DNA from: Mycolicibacterium porcinum
GTDB lineage: Bacteria > Actinomycetota > Actinomycetes > Mycobacteriales > Mycobacteriaceae
DNA length: 64,000 nucleotides
Reading direction: 5' to 3'
Assembly (NCBI GenBank): GCA_002086835.1
Contig: MVIG01000006.1
Coordinates: forward strand, 62,001-126,000
Below are positions 46,834 to 57,822 of this stretch, piece by piece (positions within the stretch are counted from its first letter, which is position 1; every line of letters starts with the position of its first letter). The position numbers and the translations under genes were made by a program. Below the pieces are notes generated by a model. The model was given only the letters and a program-made list of their open reading frames with translations, was not told where the DNA came from and ran no database searches.

Positions 46834-48228
46834 ATGCGCATCGCCAGGCACGTCAGTGAGCTCATCGGCAATACCCCGCTGGTACAGCTGAACTCAGTTG
46901 TCCCCGAAGGGTCCGGCAGGGTCCTGGCCAAGATCGAGTACCTGAACCCCGGCGGCAGCTCCAAGGACCGCATCGCGGCCAAGATGATCGACGCCGCCGA
47001 GGCCAGCGGTGAACTCAAGCCCGGCGGCACCATCGTCGAACCGACGTCCGGGAACACCGGCGTCGGCCTGGCACTGGTCGCCCAGACGCGCGGCTACAAG
47101 TGCATCTTCGTCTGCCCCGACAAGGTCAGCGAGGACAAGCAGAACGTGTTGCGCGCCTACGGTGCTGAGGTTGTGGTGTGCCCCACTGCAGTGCCGCCGG
47201 ACCACCCGGACAGCTACTACAGCGTCTCCAACCGCCTCGTCGAGGAGATCGAGGGCGCCTGGAAGCCGGATCAGTACTCCAACCCGATGGGGCCGGAGAG
47301 CCATTACGAGACCACGGGCCCCGAGATCTGGGCGGACACCGAGGGGACGGTGACGCACTTCGTGGCCGGCGTGGGCACCGGCGGCACCATCACCGGCACC
47401 GGGCGCTACCTCAAAGAGGTGTCGGACGGAAAGGTGAAGATCATCGGCGCCGACCCGGAAGGCTCGGTGTACTCCGGTGGGACCGGCCGCCCCTATCTTG
47501 TGGAGGGTGTCGGCGAGGACTTCTGGCCGTCTGCCTACGATCCGTCGATTCCCGACGAGATCATCGCCGTCTCCGACGCCGACTCGTTCGACATGACCCG
47601 CAGGCTGGCCCGCGAGGAGGCGCTGCTGGTCGGCGGATCCTGCGGCATGGCGGTGGTGGCCGCGCTCGAGGTCGCCCAGAAGGCCGGCCCGGATTCGGTC
47701 GTCGTGGTGTTGTTGCCCGACGGCGGGCGCGGTTATCTCTCAAAGATTTTCAACGACGCTTGGATGTCGTCCTACGGATTCCTGCGCAACCGGCTCGACG
47801 GGTCTATCGAGCAGTCGACCGTCGGAGACGTGATGCGCGGCAAGTCCGGTGCGCTGCCCGACCTGGTGCACACCCACCCGTCGGAGACGGTGCGCGACGC
47901 GATCGGCATCCTGCGCGAGTACGGCGTCTCCCAGATGCCGGTGGTCGGAGCCGAGCCTCCGGTGATGGCGGGCGAGGTCGCGGGCAGCGTGTCCGAGCGC
48001 GAACTGCTGTCCGCGGTCTTCGAGGGCCGGGCAAAGCTGGCCGATGCGGTCGCCGAGCACATGAGCCCGCCGTTGCCGCTGATCGGTGCGGGGGAGCTGG
48101 TCTCCACGGCGGCCAAGACACTGCGGGAGAGCGACGCGGTGATGGTTGTCGAGGACGGCAAGCCCGTCGGTGTGCTCACCCGCCACGACCTGCTCGGCTT
48201 CCTGTCCGAGGGCGGCGCCCGGCACTAG
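46834..48228 (+). CDS. cbs: Cystathionine beta-synthase
   Basis: A 464-residue PLP enzyme condensing homocysteine with serine. The cofactor Lys lies in NPGGSSKDRIAAK (about residue 43), the Asn/substrate loops in VEPTSGNTGVG and GVGTGGTITG. Residues about 330-464 form two CBS domains (DVMRGKSGALPDLVHTHPS; VAEHMSPPLPLIG). Corresponds to Rv1077. Together with metB at 50212 it supports the reverse and forward transsulfuration steps. Confidence 0.93.
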   Translation: MRIARHVSELIGNTPLVQLNSVVPEGSGRVLAKIEYLNPGGSSKDRIAAKMIDAAEASGELKPGGTIVEPTSGNTGVGLALVAQTRGYKCIFVCPDKVSEDKQNVLRAYGAEVVVCPTAVPPDHPDSYYSVSNRLVEEIEGAWKPDQYSNPMGPESHYETTGPEIWADTEGTVTHFVAGVGTGGTITGTGRYLKEVSDGKVKIIGADPEGSVYSGGTGRPYLVEGVGEDFWPSAYDPSIPDEIIAVSDADSFDMTRRLAREEALLVGGSCGMAVVAALEVAQKAGPDSVVVVLLPDGGRGYLSKIFNDAWMSSYGFLRNRLDGSIEQSTVGDVMRGKSGALPDLVHTHPSETVRDAIGILREYGVSQMPVVGAEPPVMAGEVAGSVSERELLSAVFEGRAKLADAVAEHMSPPLPLIGAGELVSTAAKTLRESDAVMVVEDGKPVGVLTRHDLLGFLSEGGARH

Positions 48229-48494
48229 ACACGTCGGGGCATCGCGCTGCGCGGAATACCTTGCCTCCAGCAACTTCTCAGCTAGTGTGAGCTGGCCTGG
48301 GGCTGGCAAACACAGACGCCACCTCCGCCCCCGGCGACGAACGTCCTTCTGCACACAGCGAATGCGCTCGTGTTGACCTGTCAAACGGGGTTGACGGTGC
48401 GTAATCTGCCTGTGGAGCAGTCTGTACATCTAGGTGCTGGCAGAAAGTAGCGCCCGTTCGCGGAGCGCTATCCGAGATGAGGAGAGCTTTCGAC

Positions 48495-49424
48495 GTGACC
48501 GATCAACCGCCCCCGCCCGGGAATTACCCGCCGCCGCCAGAGGGTGGATATCCGCCTCCGCCTCCACCGCAACAGGGTGGTTACCCGCCTCCTGGTGGCT
48601 ACCCGCCGCCCGGATACCCGGCCCCGGGCTACCAGCCCGCCGGCGGGCCCGGCTTCAGCGCCGCGTCGTACAGCGTCGGTGACGCGTTCTCGTGGTCCTG
48701 GAACAAGTTCCTCAAGCATCCGGTCGAACTGATCGTGCCGGGACTCGTGTACGGGCTGGCCACCGGTGTCGTCTACTTCATCTTCACGCTCATCGCGGCC
48801 GCGGTCGCCCCCGAGTCCACCAGCAGCTACGAGTCCTATGACGACGGCTTCAGCTTCTCGGCGACCAGCGATCTCGGGTTCGCCGGGGGCGCCGTGATGT
48901 TCGTCGGGGCGATCGTGCTTCTGGTCATGAGCGGATGGATTGCGGCGGCCTACACCGCGGGCCTCCTCGACATCGCCAACGGACAGCCGGTGACCATCGG
49001 CTCGTTCTTCAAACCGCGCAACGTCGGCAACGTGATCCTGGCGACCGTGATCGTCGGCCTCATCGTCTTCGCCGTCATCTTGGTGCTGTTCCTGCCCGCG
49101 ATGCTGCTGCCTGCGCTCACGTTCGTGAGCATCCCGTTGGCGTGGATCGCGGAGGTGCTGCTCGGCGTCCTCTTCCTGTTCACGACTGTTGCAGCCGTGG
49201 ATCGCAATCTCAGCGGCGTCGACGCGGTCAAGACGAGCTTCGGTCTCGTGAAGCCCAACTTCGGCACGGTGCTGCTCACCGTGCTCGCGATGCTGGCCAT
49301 CGCCATCATCGGATCGATCCCCTGCGGGCTCGGTCTGATCGTGGGTATCCCGCTGATCCTTCTCATCCAGGTGTACGCCTGGCGCCGGCTCAGCGGCGGC
49401 CAGGTGGCACCGCTGTCCCAGTAG
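48495..49424 (+). CDS. Proline-rich integral membrane protein
   Basis: A 309-residue protein: N-terminal 60 residues of repeated PPPP/GGYPPPG units, followed by six hydrophobic helices of a DUF7544/GlpQ-like membrane domain (FLKHPVELIVPGLVYGLATGVVY; VAAVDRNLSGVDAVKTSFGLVKPNF). GTG at 48495 has GAGGAGAG upstream. It occupies the place of Rv1078 (pra), but lacks an RDD-type domain and looks more like M. tuberculosis Rv2560-type Pro/Gly-rich proteins, so I give no gene symbol. Function unknown. Confidence 0.7.
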   Translation: MTDQPPPPGNYPPPPEGGYPPPPPPQQGGYPPPGGYPPPGYPAPGYQPAGGPGFSAASYSVGDAFSWSWNKFLKHPVELIVPGLVYGLATGVVYFIFTLIAAAVAPESTSSYESYDDGFSFSATSDLGFAGGAVMFVGAIVLLVMSGWIAAAYTAGLLDIANGQPVTIGSFFKPRNVGNVILATVIVGLIVFAVILVLFLPAMLLPALTFVSIPLAWIAEVLLGVLFLFTTVAAVDRNLSGVDAVKTSFGLVKPNFGTVLLTVLAMLAIAIIGSIPCGLGLIVGIPLILLIQVYAWRRLSGGQVAPLSQ

Positions 49425-49436
49425 CAGAACCGGCCT

Positions 49437-49481
49437 CAACGCCCGCGGCGTACGACAGAAATGTCTGCGCCGCGGGCGTTG
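49437..49481 (+). terminator. Intrinsic terminator-like hairpin
   Basis: Fourteen-base perfect stem CAACGCCCGCGGCG (49437-49450) and CGCCGCGGGCGTTG (49468-49481); loop holds an inner GACA/TGTC stem. Located just after the proline-rich membrane gene; followed only by GTGG, without a T-run. Confidence 0.65.
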
Positions 49482-49553
49482 TGGTCCGTGCCATCATGTG
49501 ATCCAGTCTGCCGACGCCGTCGGCTCGGTGCATTCGAGAAAGTCAGGGCCGCA

Positions 49554-50138
49554 ATGTCAATCCCCAATCAGCCCGGAGACATGTACGCGATGCCTCCGCA
49601 GGGTGTGCCTCCCCAGGGCGTGCCCCCGCAGGGCATGCCTCCGCAAGGTGTGCCCCCGCAGGGTGTGCCCCCGCAGGGAGTGCCTGCGTACGGCGGGTAC
49701 CCGCCTCAGGGGCCGCCGCCCGGATACCCGCCCCAGGCCCCGCCGCCCGGGTACCCGCCGCAGGCTCTGCCGCCCGGATACCCGCCCCAGGCTCCGCTGC
49801 CCGGGTATCCGGGGCAGCCCTACGGTGCCTATCCGGCGGACCCGTCGGCGCCATTCGGCCGCGACCCGTACACCGGTGAGCCGCTCTCCGACAAACAGGC
49901 CATGACCGCCGGCCTCCTGCAGTTCTTCCTGGGAGCTTTCGGCGTCGGACGTTTCTACATCGGATACACCAACATCGGCGCGATCCAGCTGGGGCTGACC
50001 ATCCTCGGCATCCTCACGTCATGGCTGATCGTCGGAGTCTTCATCTGCCTCGGCGTCGGAATCTGGGCTCTGGTGGATTCGGTCAGGATGTTCACGCGTT
50101 CCCTGCCTGACCAGGACGGACGAAAACTGCGCAACTGA
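49554..50138 (+). CDS. TM2-domain protein with PPQG repeats
   Basis: A 194-residue protein. After MSIPNQPGDMYAM it carries about six tandem VPPQG(V/M) units (residues about 13-43), then PPGYPPQAPP units, and finally a TM2 domain: KQAMTAGLLQFFLGAFGVGRFYIGYTNIGAIQLGL with two helices and the characteristic G-G-x-GRFYxG turn. Membrane protein of unknown role in Actinobacteria. The DNA coding for the repeats is itself repetitive. Confidence 0.85.
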   Translation: MSIPNQPGDMYAMPPQGVPPQGVPPQGMPPQGVPPQGVPPQGVPAYGGYPPQGPPPGYPPQAPPPGYPPQALPPGYPPQAPLPGYPGQPYGAYPADPSAPFGRDPYTGEPLSDKQAMTAGLLQFFLGAFGVGRFYIGYTNIGAIQLGLTILGILTSWLIVGVFICLGVGIWALVDSVRMFTRSLPDQDGRKLRN

Positions 50139-50211
50139 ACCGGGCGTTCGCACGCGAATAGAGGTGGTGGGCCGGGCGCTTCGGCGCCCGTCCCGATAGG
50201 CTCGACGCGTT

Positions 50212-51369
50212 ATGAGTGAACAGCGCAGGTGGCACGGTCTGGCCACAAAAGCCATCCACGCCGGTTACCGACCCGACCCGGGCACCGGAGCCGTCAACAC
50301 CCCGATCTACGCCAGTTCGACCTTCGCCCAGGACGGCGTCGGCGGGCTGCGCGGTGGATTCGAGTACGCCCGCACGGGCAACCCGACTCGGCAGGCCCTG
50401 GAAGCGGCGCTGGCCGCTGTCGAGGAGGCCTCCTACGGGCGGGCCTTCGCCTCGGGCATGGCCGCCACCGACTGTGCCCTGCGCGCCGTGCTGCGGCCCG
50501 GGGATCACGTGGTGATCCCCGATGACGCCTACGGCGGCACCTTCCGGCTCATCGACAAGGTGTTCTCGCAGTGGAACATCACCCACACCCCGGTCCCGCT
50601 CAGCGACCTGGACGCCGTGCGATCGGCGCTGACCCCGCGCACCCGGATGATCTGGGTGGAGACTCCGACCAACCCGCTGCTCAACGTGGCGGACATCGCC
50701 GCGATCGTGCAGATCGCGTCGTCGTCGGGCGTCAAGGTGTTGGTGGACAACACCTTTGCGTCCCCGGCGCTGCAGCAGCCGCTGCTGCTGGGCGCGGACA
50801 TCGTGCTGCATTCCACCACCAAGTACATCGGCGGGCACTCGGATGTGGTGGGCGGTGCGCTGCTCACCAACGACGAGGAACTCGACGCGGCCTTCGCATT
50901 CCTGCAGAACGGCGCCGGCGCGGTGCCGGGCCCGTTCGACGCGTATCTGACGATGCGCGGGCTCAAGACCCTGGTGCTGCGGATGCGTCAGCACAGCGAA
51001 AACGCCGCGCTGATCGCCGAATTCCTCGACGGTCACCCCGCGGTCGAGACCGTGCTGTACCCCGGTCTGGTCAGCCATCCCAACCACGATGTCGCCGCGC
51101 GGCAGATGTCCGGGTTTGGCGGGATGGTGAGCCTGCAGCTGCGTGGCGGCCCCCGCGCGGCACGTGAATTGTGCTCGCGTACAGAGCTTTTCATTCTCGC
51201 CGAGTCGCTCGGCGGGGTGGAGTCGTTGATCGAGTACCCGGGCGCGATGACGCATGCGTCGACCGCGGGTTCGCAGCTGGAGGTGCCCGACAACCTGGTG
51301 CGCCTGTCGGTCGGTATCGAGCATCCCGCCGATCTGCTGGCCGACCTGGAGCAGGCACTCGGCAAGTAA
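50212..51369 (+). CDS. metB: Cystathionine gamma-synthase
   Basis: A 385-residue PLP enzyme of the Cys/Met metabolism family, joining O-acylhomoserine and cysteine. N-terminal LATKAIHAGYRPDPGTGAV and GGFEYARTGNPTRQALE, PLP Lys in HSTTKYIGGHSDVVGGAL (about residue 204), and later GGVESLIEYPGAMTHAS. Corresponds to Rv1079 by order. Start ATG 50212. Part of the methionine/cysteine set with cbs. Confidence 0.92.
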   Translation: MSEQRRWHGLATKAIHAGYRPDPGTGAVNTPIYASSTFAQDGVGGLRGGFEYARTGNPTRQALEAALAAVEEASYGRAFASGMAATDCALRAVLRPGDHVVIPDDAYGGTFRLIDKVFSQWNITHTPVPLSDLDAVRSALTPRTRMIWVETPTNPLLNVADIAAIVQIASSSGVKVLVDNTFASPALQQPLLLGADIVLHSTTKYIGGHSDVVGGALLTNDEELDAAFAFLQNGAGAVPGPFDAYLTMRGLKTLVLRMRQHSENAALIAEFLDGHPAVETVLYPGLVSHPNHDVAARQMSGFGGMVSLQLRGGPRAARELCSRTELFILAESLGGVESLIEYPGAMTHASTAGSQLEVPDNLVRLSVGIEHPADLLADLEQALGK

Positions 51370-51372
51370 CGC

Positions 51373-51428
51373 CGAACAGACGGAGAACTGCCCTTTTCGA
51401 GCGAAAAGGGCAGTTCTGTGTCTGCTCG
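51373..51428. repeat. 56-bp palindrome (dispersed hairpin family, copy 5)
   Basis: Left arm 51373-51399 (CGAACAGACGGAGAACTGCC...) pairs with 51402-51428 (...CAGTTCTGTGTCTGCTCG) over 27 bases with three mismatches. The loop is minimal. Four bases after the metB stop, between convergent genes; probable bidirectional terminator. Confidence 0.85.
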
Positions 51429-51437
51429 CGGGGGAAG

Positions 51438-52109
51438 CTAGCCCATCAGGGCCGGGCGTAGCGCCGACGTCGTCACTGCCAGATTCATCTCCGGCAGTGC
51501 CGACGCGGACTCGTCCACCCAGATGCCCGTGGCGATTTCGGTGGACCGCGCGTGGACCCAGCGCCAGCCCCGGTCGTTGAGACTCAGCACCGCGCCGAGG
51601 CCGTCGACCGCATGCAGCAGGCAGATGATCGCGGCGATGGCGGGCACGGGATTGTGGCCGTCGAACAAGGCCGCCAGCAGGGCGGCGCGGGCCTGACTGA
51701 CCCGATCCCGGTTGGTCAGGGGCCAGCAGTAGACCGGCTTGCCCGGAAAGCCCTTGCCGGGCATCCGGACTCGGCGGATCTGCCCGAGACGTTCGAGGTG
51801 GGTCTCCAAAGCGGGCTGCACGTGCTTGCTCAGCTTGGCCACTGCGGTGTCGGCCGGAAGCGGCCGTCGCTGCAGTAGTTCGAACGCCGGGTCCCCGACC
51901 GGATCGGCGGGCCAATCGCCGGCCAGCGCGATCAGGTGGCCGGCCTCGATCGGTTCGCCCGCCATGGCGGGGCGGATCCGGCAGGCGTAGGCGAGATCCA
52001 GCAGTACCGCGGCGCTGAGTACTTTCTCCCTGCGATGACGGTCAAGCCCGGGTTGCGCGGCTGCGTTGTCCAGCAAAAGCAAGAACAGGTCTTCGGCGAT
52101 TTGCGCCAT
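51438..52109 (-). CDS. GPP34 (GOLPH3-like) family protein
   Basis: A 223-residue protein of the GOLPH3/VPS74 superfamily, whose eukaryotic members bind phosphatidylinositol-4-phosphate. N-terminal IAEDLFLLLLDNAAAQPGLD and AAVLLDLAYACRI, mid LGQIRRVRMPGKGFPGKPVYC, and the LFDGHNPVPAIAAIICLLHAVDGL helix pair. In Actinobacteria the role is unknown; lipid binding is inferred from the family. ATG 52109. Lies between metB and greA; next upstream gene greA is on the same strand. Confidence 0.8.
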   Translation of the reverse strand: MAQIAEDLFLLLLDNAAAQPGLDRHRREKVLSAAVLLDLAYACRIRPAMAGEPIEAGHLIALAGDWPADPVGDPAFELLQRRPLPADTAVAKLSKHVQPALETHLERLGQIRRVRMPGKGFPGKPVYCWPLTNRDRVSQARAALLAALFDGHNPVPAIAAIICLLHAVDGLGAVLSLNDRGWRWVHARSTEIATGIWVDESASALPEMNLAVTTSALRPALMG

Positions 52110-52145
52110 TTCCCCGACTGTAGTGCTTCGAACCGGGCAACCGCG

Positions 52146-52640
52146 TCAGGCGTGGTACGGCTCGGCGCTGACCAGGGTGACCTTGACGGTGTTGCCGTTG
52201 GGCACGGTGTAGGTGCGCGACTCGCCGACCTTGGCGTCGATGAGGGCACTGCCCAGCGGCGAGTTGGGGGAGTACACCTCGAGTTTGCCGTCGCTGATGC
52301 CCTCCTGGCGGGTGGCGATCAGGAACGTCTCGGTGTCCTTCTTGTCGTCGTCGTAGTACACCTTGACGACCGAGCCGGGCAGCGCGACACCGGACTGCTT
52401 GGGGGCCTCGCCGACCTTGGCGTTGTTGAGCAGCTCCTGCAGCTGGCGGATGCGGGCCTCCTGCTGGCCCTGCTCCTCGCGGGCGGCGTGATAGCCGCCG
52501 TTCTCGCGCAGGTCGCCCTCTTCGCGACGGTCGTTGATCTCGGCGGCGATCACCGGCCGGTTGGCGATCAGCTGATCCAGCTCCGCCTTCAACCGGTCGA
52601 ATGCTTCCTGAGTGAGCCAGGTGACCTGTGTGTCGGTCAT
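52146..52640 (-). CDS. greA: Transcription elongation factor GreA
   Basis: A 164-residue Gre factor: N-terminal coiled coil ([19 protein letters not shown] ... [14 protein letters not shown]) with acidic tip [13 protein letters not shown], and C-terminal FKBP-like domain ([35 protein letters not shown]). It rescues backtracked RNA polymerase by stimulating transcript cleavage. Corresponds to Rv1080c. Start ATG 52640. The upstream region 52731-52782 holds inverted GTGTATTGC/GCAATACAC. Confidence 0.94.
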   Translation of the reverse strand: MTDTQVTWLTQEAFDRLKAELDQLIANRPVIAAEINDRREEGDLRENGGYHAAREEQGQQEARIRQLQELLNNAKVGEAPKQSGVALPGSVVKVYYDDDKKDTETFLIATRQEGISDGKLEVYSPNSPLGSALIDAKVGESRTYTVPNGNTVKVTLVSAEPYHA

Positions 52641-52730
52641 GTTCTCGCGCTCCTGTCTTCTTGCTTGCGGCGCTCGGTTGCGCCTTCCTCGCGTACGAAG
52701 TCTGTTGTGTGTCCGGGCCGGGGACGGCGC

Positions 52731-52782
52731 GTGTATTGCCGCGAGCGTCAGCGCCTAACTGAGTGCTAATGCAGCAATACAC
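52731..52782. promoter_or_regulatory. Inverted repeat upstream of greA
   Basis: GTGTATTGC (52731-52739) faces its complement GCAATACAC (52774-52782), separated by 34 bases; a third related GTGTATCGC follows near 52801. About 90 bases upstream of greA on its strand. It could be a regulator site or mRNA stem; no candidate regulator. Confidence 0.3.
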
Positions 52783-52879
52783 GGCCCCAGCGAGGAACCG
52801 TGTATCGCACAATCGTACCACCGAGCGGCCAACGAATCTTCATTTAATCGCTGTCCGACGTGGGTAGCGAGCGTCAGAA

Positions 52880-53302
52880 TCAGGGCGCTACCAGGTAGGA
52901 CGGGACGTCGGTCCCGCAGCCGTAGACATCGCCGATCACGGGGGGTCGGCTGGATTTCACCTCGGCGGTCACCTGCACCACCGTTTGCTCGGACGGGGGG
53001 ACCAGGATTTCCCGCCTGCCCGTTTCGCTGCCGTCGATCGAGCGGGCCCGGACGATGCACACCACGGGCTTCGACGGGTCGGGACGGGTCACCCCGATGG
53101 TCACCGACACGGTCTGGTTGTCGACCAGCTCGTAGGCCGAGAGCTCGCCTTTCACCTCCCCGGTGCCCAACCGCTGGAAGGCCACGACCGCGAGGGCCAC
53201 CCCGGCCACCACCACCAGAGCGACCAGCGAGAACGTGATCCAGCGCCGGGTCCGGCGGGACATGTGGCGGGATCCGTAGCGGGCGACGGGGCGTTCGATC
53301 AT
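52880..53302 (-). CDS. DUF4307 membrane protein (Rv1081c-like)
   Basis: A 140-residue protein: basic N terminus, one transmembrane helix (TFSLVALVVVAGVALAVVAF, residues about 24-43) and an extracytoplasmic Ig-like domain (VSVTIGVTRPDPSKPVVCIVRARSI) with two cysteines, the second in VYGCGTD. This is the DUF4307 pattern; Rv1081c occupies the same place in M. tuberculosis. An alternative start is MSRRTRR, 13 codons later. Function unknown. Confidence 0.85.
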   Translation of the reverse strand: MIERPVARYGSRHMSRRTRRWITFSLVALVVVAGVALAVVAFQRLGTGEVKGELSAYELVDNQTVSVTIGVTRPDPSKPVVCIVRARSIDGSETGRREILVPPSEQTVVQVTAEVKSSRPPVIGDVYGCGTDVPSYLVAP

Positions 53303-53413
53303 CAGAACTGGAACTATAGGGCCAGGCAGATATGTGACCGCAGCCCAGGGACCGGGCTGTTGGGTTGGGTATAGGGATTAGGTAAGAGGACGCCGTAGTT
53401 AGATGAAAGCGAA

Positions 53414-54280
53414 ATGAGTGAACTGCGGTTGATGGCGGTGCATGCCCACCCGGACGACGAGTCCAGCAAGGGTGCGGCCACCACCGCGCGCTATGCGGCT
53501 GAAGGTGTACGCGTCATGGTCGTGACGCTCACCGGTGGCGAGCGCGGCGATATTCTCAATCCGGCGATGGATCTCCCCGAGGTCCACGGCCGGATCAGTG
53601 AGGTGCGCCGCGACGAAATGGCCAAGGCGGCCGAGATCCTCGGCGTCGAGCACCATTGGCTCGGATTCGTCGACTCGGGGCTGCCCGAGGGTGATCCGCT
53701 GCCCCCGCTGCCCGAAGGCTGTTTCGCCTGTGTGCCGCTCGAAGAGCCGGTCAGCCGCCTGGTCCGGGTGATCCGGGAGTTCCAGCCGCACGTGCTGACC
53801 ACCTACGACGAGAACGGCGGGTACCCACACCCCGATCACATCAGGTGCCACCAGGTGTCGGTGGCGGCGTACGAGGCGGCCGCCGACTACCGGCTGTACC
53901 CCGAGGCCGGGACGCCGTGGAGCGTTTCGAAGCTGTACTACAACCACGGGTTCCTCCGTCAGCGCATGCAGCTCTTGCAGGACGAGTTCGCCAAGAACGG
54001 TCAGCAGGGGCCCTTCGGCAAATGGCTGGAGCACTGGGACCCGGATCACGACATATTCGCCAAGCGGGTCACCACCCGTGTTGAATGCTCGAAGTACTTC
54101 AGTCAGCGCGACGACGCGCTGCGCGCGCACGCGACCCAGATCGACCCGAAAGGCGATTTCTTCCATGCGCCGATCGAGTGGCAGCAGCGGTTGTGGCCGA
54201 CTGAGGAGTTCGAGTTGGCGCGGTCGCGTGTGCCGGTGAATCTGCCGGAAGACGACCTGTTCACCGGGATTGAGAAATGA
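53414..54280 (+). CDS. mca: Mycothiol S-conjugate amidase
   Basis: A 288-residue zinc amidase of the LmbE/MshB superfamily that cleaves mycothiol conjugates of toxic electrophiles, releasing a mercapturic acid for export. Metal ligands: [14 protein letters not shown] (His-x-x-Asp-Asp near residue 11) and [14 protein letters not shown] (His near residue 142). Matches Mca (Rv1082). Start ATG 53414. The next gene starts inside its stop codon (ATGA, 54277-54280). Confidence 0.94.
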   Translation: MSELRLMAVHAHPDDESSKGAATTARYAAEGVRVMVVTLTGGERGDILNPAMDLPEVHGRISEVRRDEMAKAAEILGVEHHWLGFVDSGLPEGDPLPPLPEGCFACVPLEEPVSRLVRVIREFQPHVLTTYDENGGYPHPDHIRCHQVSVAAYEAAADYRLYPEAGTPWSVSKLYYNHGFLRQRMQLLQDEFAKNGQQGPFGKWLEHWDPDHDIFAKRVTTRVECSKYFSQRDDALRAHATQIDPKGDFFHAPIEWQQRLWPTEEFELARSRVPVNLPEDDLFTGIEK

Positions 54281-54556
54281 TCGACACATTGACTGCAGTG
54301 GTCACACTGCTCGCCGACGAGCCGCGCAACACCGGACCCGAGTTCGGCAAGGCGACCCCGCTCGGCTTGCTCGTCACGGTGGCGCTGCTGATCGGAACCT
54401 TCGCGTTGGTCTGGTCGATGAACCGGCACCTGCGCAAGCTGCCCGAGTCCTTCGACCGCGAGCACCCCGAGCCAGATCAGGCGGCCGACGAGGGCACCGC
54501 CGACGGTGAGGGTGACGCGGTGAACACCACTCCCGATGACCACCACGGTCAGACAC

Positions 54557-54576
<20 letters not shown>
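54277..54576 (+). CDS. Small membrane protein (Rv1083-like)
   Basis: A 99-residue protein with one transmembrane helix ([19 protein letters not shown], residues about 28-46), followed by a charged, acidic cytoplasmic tail ([19 protein letters not shown]) ending in [12 protein letters not shown]. It overlaps the mca stop and is followed by the thioredoxin-domain gene whose start overlaps its 3' end by 20 bases. Corresponds to Rv1083 by order. Function unknown; translational coupling with mca likely. Confidence 0.75.
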
Positions 54577-56568
<1,992 letters not shown>

Positions 56569-56578
56569 CCTCGCGGCC

Positions 56579-56953
56579 ATGCCCAACGCCGAGCAAATCA
56601 CCCAGACCGTCAACCGCTACCTCGAATTGGTCGGCAGCGGAACCGCTGACGAGATCGCCGAGCTGTACGCGGACGACGCGACCGTCGAAGATCCGGTGGG
56701 CGGCGGTGAGGTCCACATCGGGCGGGCCGCCATCCGTGGCTTCTACGCCAACGTCGAGAACGTCAAGGGCAAGGCCGAGCTGGTGACGCTGCGGGTGGCC
56801 GGCCACGAGGCCGCGTTCCACTTCCGGCTGACCCTGGACTTCGGCAGCAGCAGCATGCGGATCGAGCCCATCGACGTGATGGTGTTCAACAGTGAGGGCA
56901 AGATCACGTCGATGAAGGCCTACTGGTCGCAGGCTGACGCCGTCACGCTGTAG
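56579..56953 (+). CDS. ksi: Steroid delta-isomerase (ketosteroid isomerase)
   Basis: A 124-residue cone-fold enzyme moving the double bond of 3-oxo-delta5 steroids to delta4. The three catalytic residues of Comamonas KSI can be counted at the same positions: Tyr14 in NRYLELVGSG, Asp38 in DDATVEDPVG and Asp99 in IEPIDVMVF. Full length. It starts 11 bases after the end of the frameshifted thioredoxin gene. It may belong to sterol catabolism, although no other sterol genes adjoin it. Confidence 0.92.
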   Translation: MPNAEQITQTVNRYLELVGSGTADEIAELYADDATVEDPVGGGEVHIGRAAIRGFYANVENVKGKAELVTLRVAGHEAAFHFRLTLDFGSSSMRIEPIDVMVFNSEGKITSMKAYWSQADAVTL

Positions 56954-56958
56954 TCGTT

Positions 56959-57007
56959 CACGAAAGCCCCGCATCGCTTCGGTGTGAAGTGGTGCGGGGC
57001 TTTCGTG
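56959..57007. terminator. Bidirectional intrinsic terminator
   Basis: A perfect 15-base stem, CACGAAAGCCCCGCA (56959-56973) and TGCGGGGCTTTCGTG (56993-57007), 19-base loop. Located between the convergent isomerase and hemolysin III genes. Confidence 0.85.
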
Positions 57008-57022
57008 TGTCAGAAGCGCGTG

Positions 57023-57766
57023 TCAGAAGACGGCGAACCACATGGCGATGTAGTGGCAGATCGCCGCGACCGCCGTGCAGGCGTGGAAGAACTCGTGATG
57101 GCCGAACGTGGTCGGCCAGGGGTTGGGCCACTTGAGCGCGTACAGCACGCCGCCGATGCTGTAGAGCGCGCCGCCGACGATCAGCAGCACCACCGCGGCC
57201 ACCCCGGCCCCGTGCATGATCGGCCCGATGAACCAGGCCGCGACCCAGCCCAACAGGATGTAGAGCGGCACGCCGAGCCAGCGGGGTGCCGACGGCCAGA
57301 ACATCTTGAGCAGCACGCCCGCGATCGCCCCGCCCCAGACGATCCAGAACAGCACCATGCCTTTGGATTCGGGCAGGGCCAGGAGTGCGAACGGCGTGTA
57401 GCTGCCCGCGATGAAGATGAAGATCATCGAGTGATCGAGGCGCTTCATCCACTTGCGCGCGTTCGCGGATTTCCAGTTCACGCGGTGGTAGGTGCCGCTG
57501 ACCGTGAACATGGCCACGATCGTGAACGTGTAGAGCAGCGTGGCCAGCCCGGCCCGGGTGGACTCCACCGACCACGACACCGACACCAGGGCGGCGCCCG
57601 CGATGAACGCGACGACCGCCGAATACACGTGGATCCAGCCGCGGGCGCGCGGCTTGCCGAGGAACTGGGCGACGCCGTCGGCGACCGCCTCGGGCAGATC
57701 TTCTGCCGGCCGGTTCAGCGCGGCCGCTGAACGATAGGGCTTGGTGCTACCCGTCGGCGCGGTCAT
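57023..57766 (-). CDS. Hemolysin III / PAQR-family membrane protein
   Basis: A 247-residue protein with seven helices of the hemolysin III (YqfA/progestin receptor-like) family. The signatures [53 protein letters not shown] and [19 protein letters not shown] are conserved, including Asp and His metal-site residues. Corresponds to Rv1085c. Role in mycobacteria unknown; divergent from the prenyl synthase gene with 56 bases between starts. Confidence 0.88.
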   Translation of the reverse strand: MTAPTGSTKPYRSAAALNRPAEDLPEAVADGVAQFLGKPRARGWIHVYSAVVAFIAGAALVSVSWSVESTRAGLATLLYTFTIVAMFTVSGTYHRVNWKSANARKWMKRLDHSMIFIFIAGSYTPFALLALPESKGMVLFWIVWGGAIAGVLLKMFWPSAPRWLGVPLYILLGWVAAWFIGPIMHGAGVAAVVLLIVGGALYSIGGVLYALKWPNPWPTTFGHHEFFHACTAVAAICHYIAMWFAVF

Positions 57767-57822
57767 GTCACCTCCATTGAGAACCGTGGTGTACCCCGAC
57801 GCTCACAGTAGTCTGGACTCTC

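Noticed and set aside
49554..49800. Repeated DNA that might look like a CRISPR array
   Set aside because: The repeats are 15-base codon repeats for VPPQG and PPGYPPQ in a TM2-domain protein; there are no spacers or cas genes.
50092..51915. Minus-strand 607-codon frame across metB
   Set aside because: Covers metB and the palindrome in antisense and has an unbalanced composition; metB is intact.
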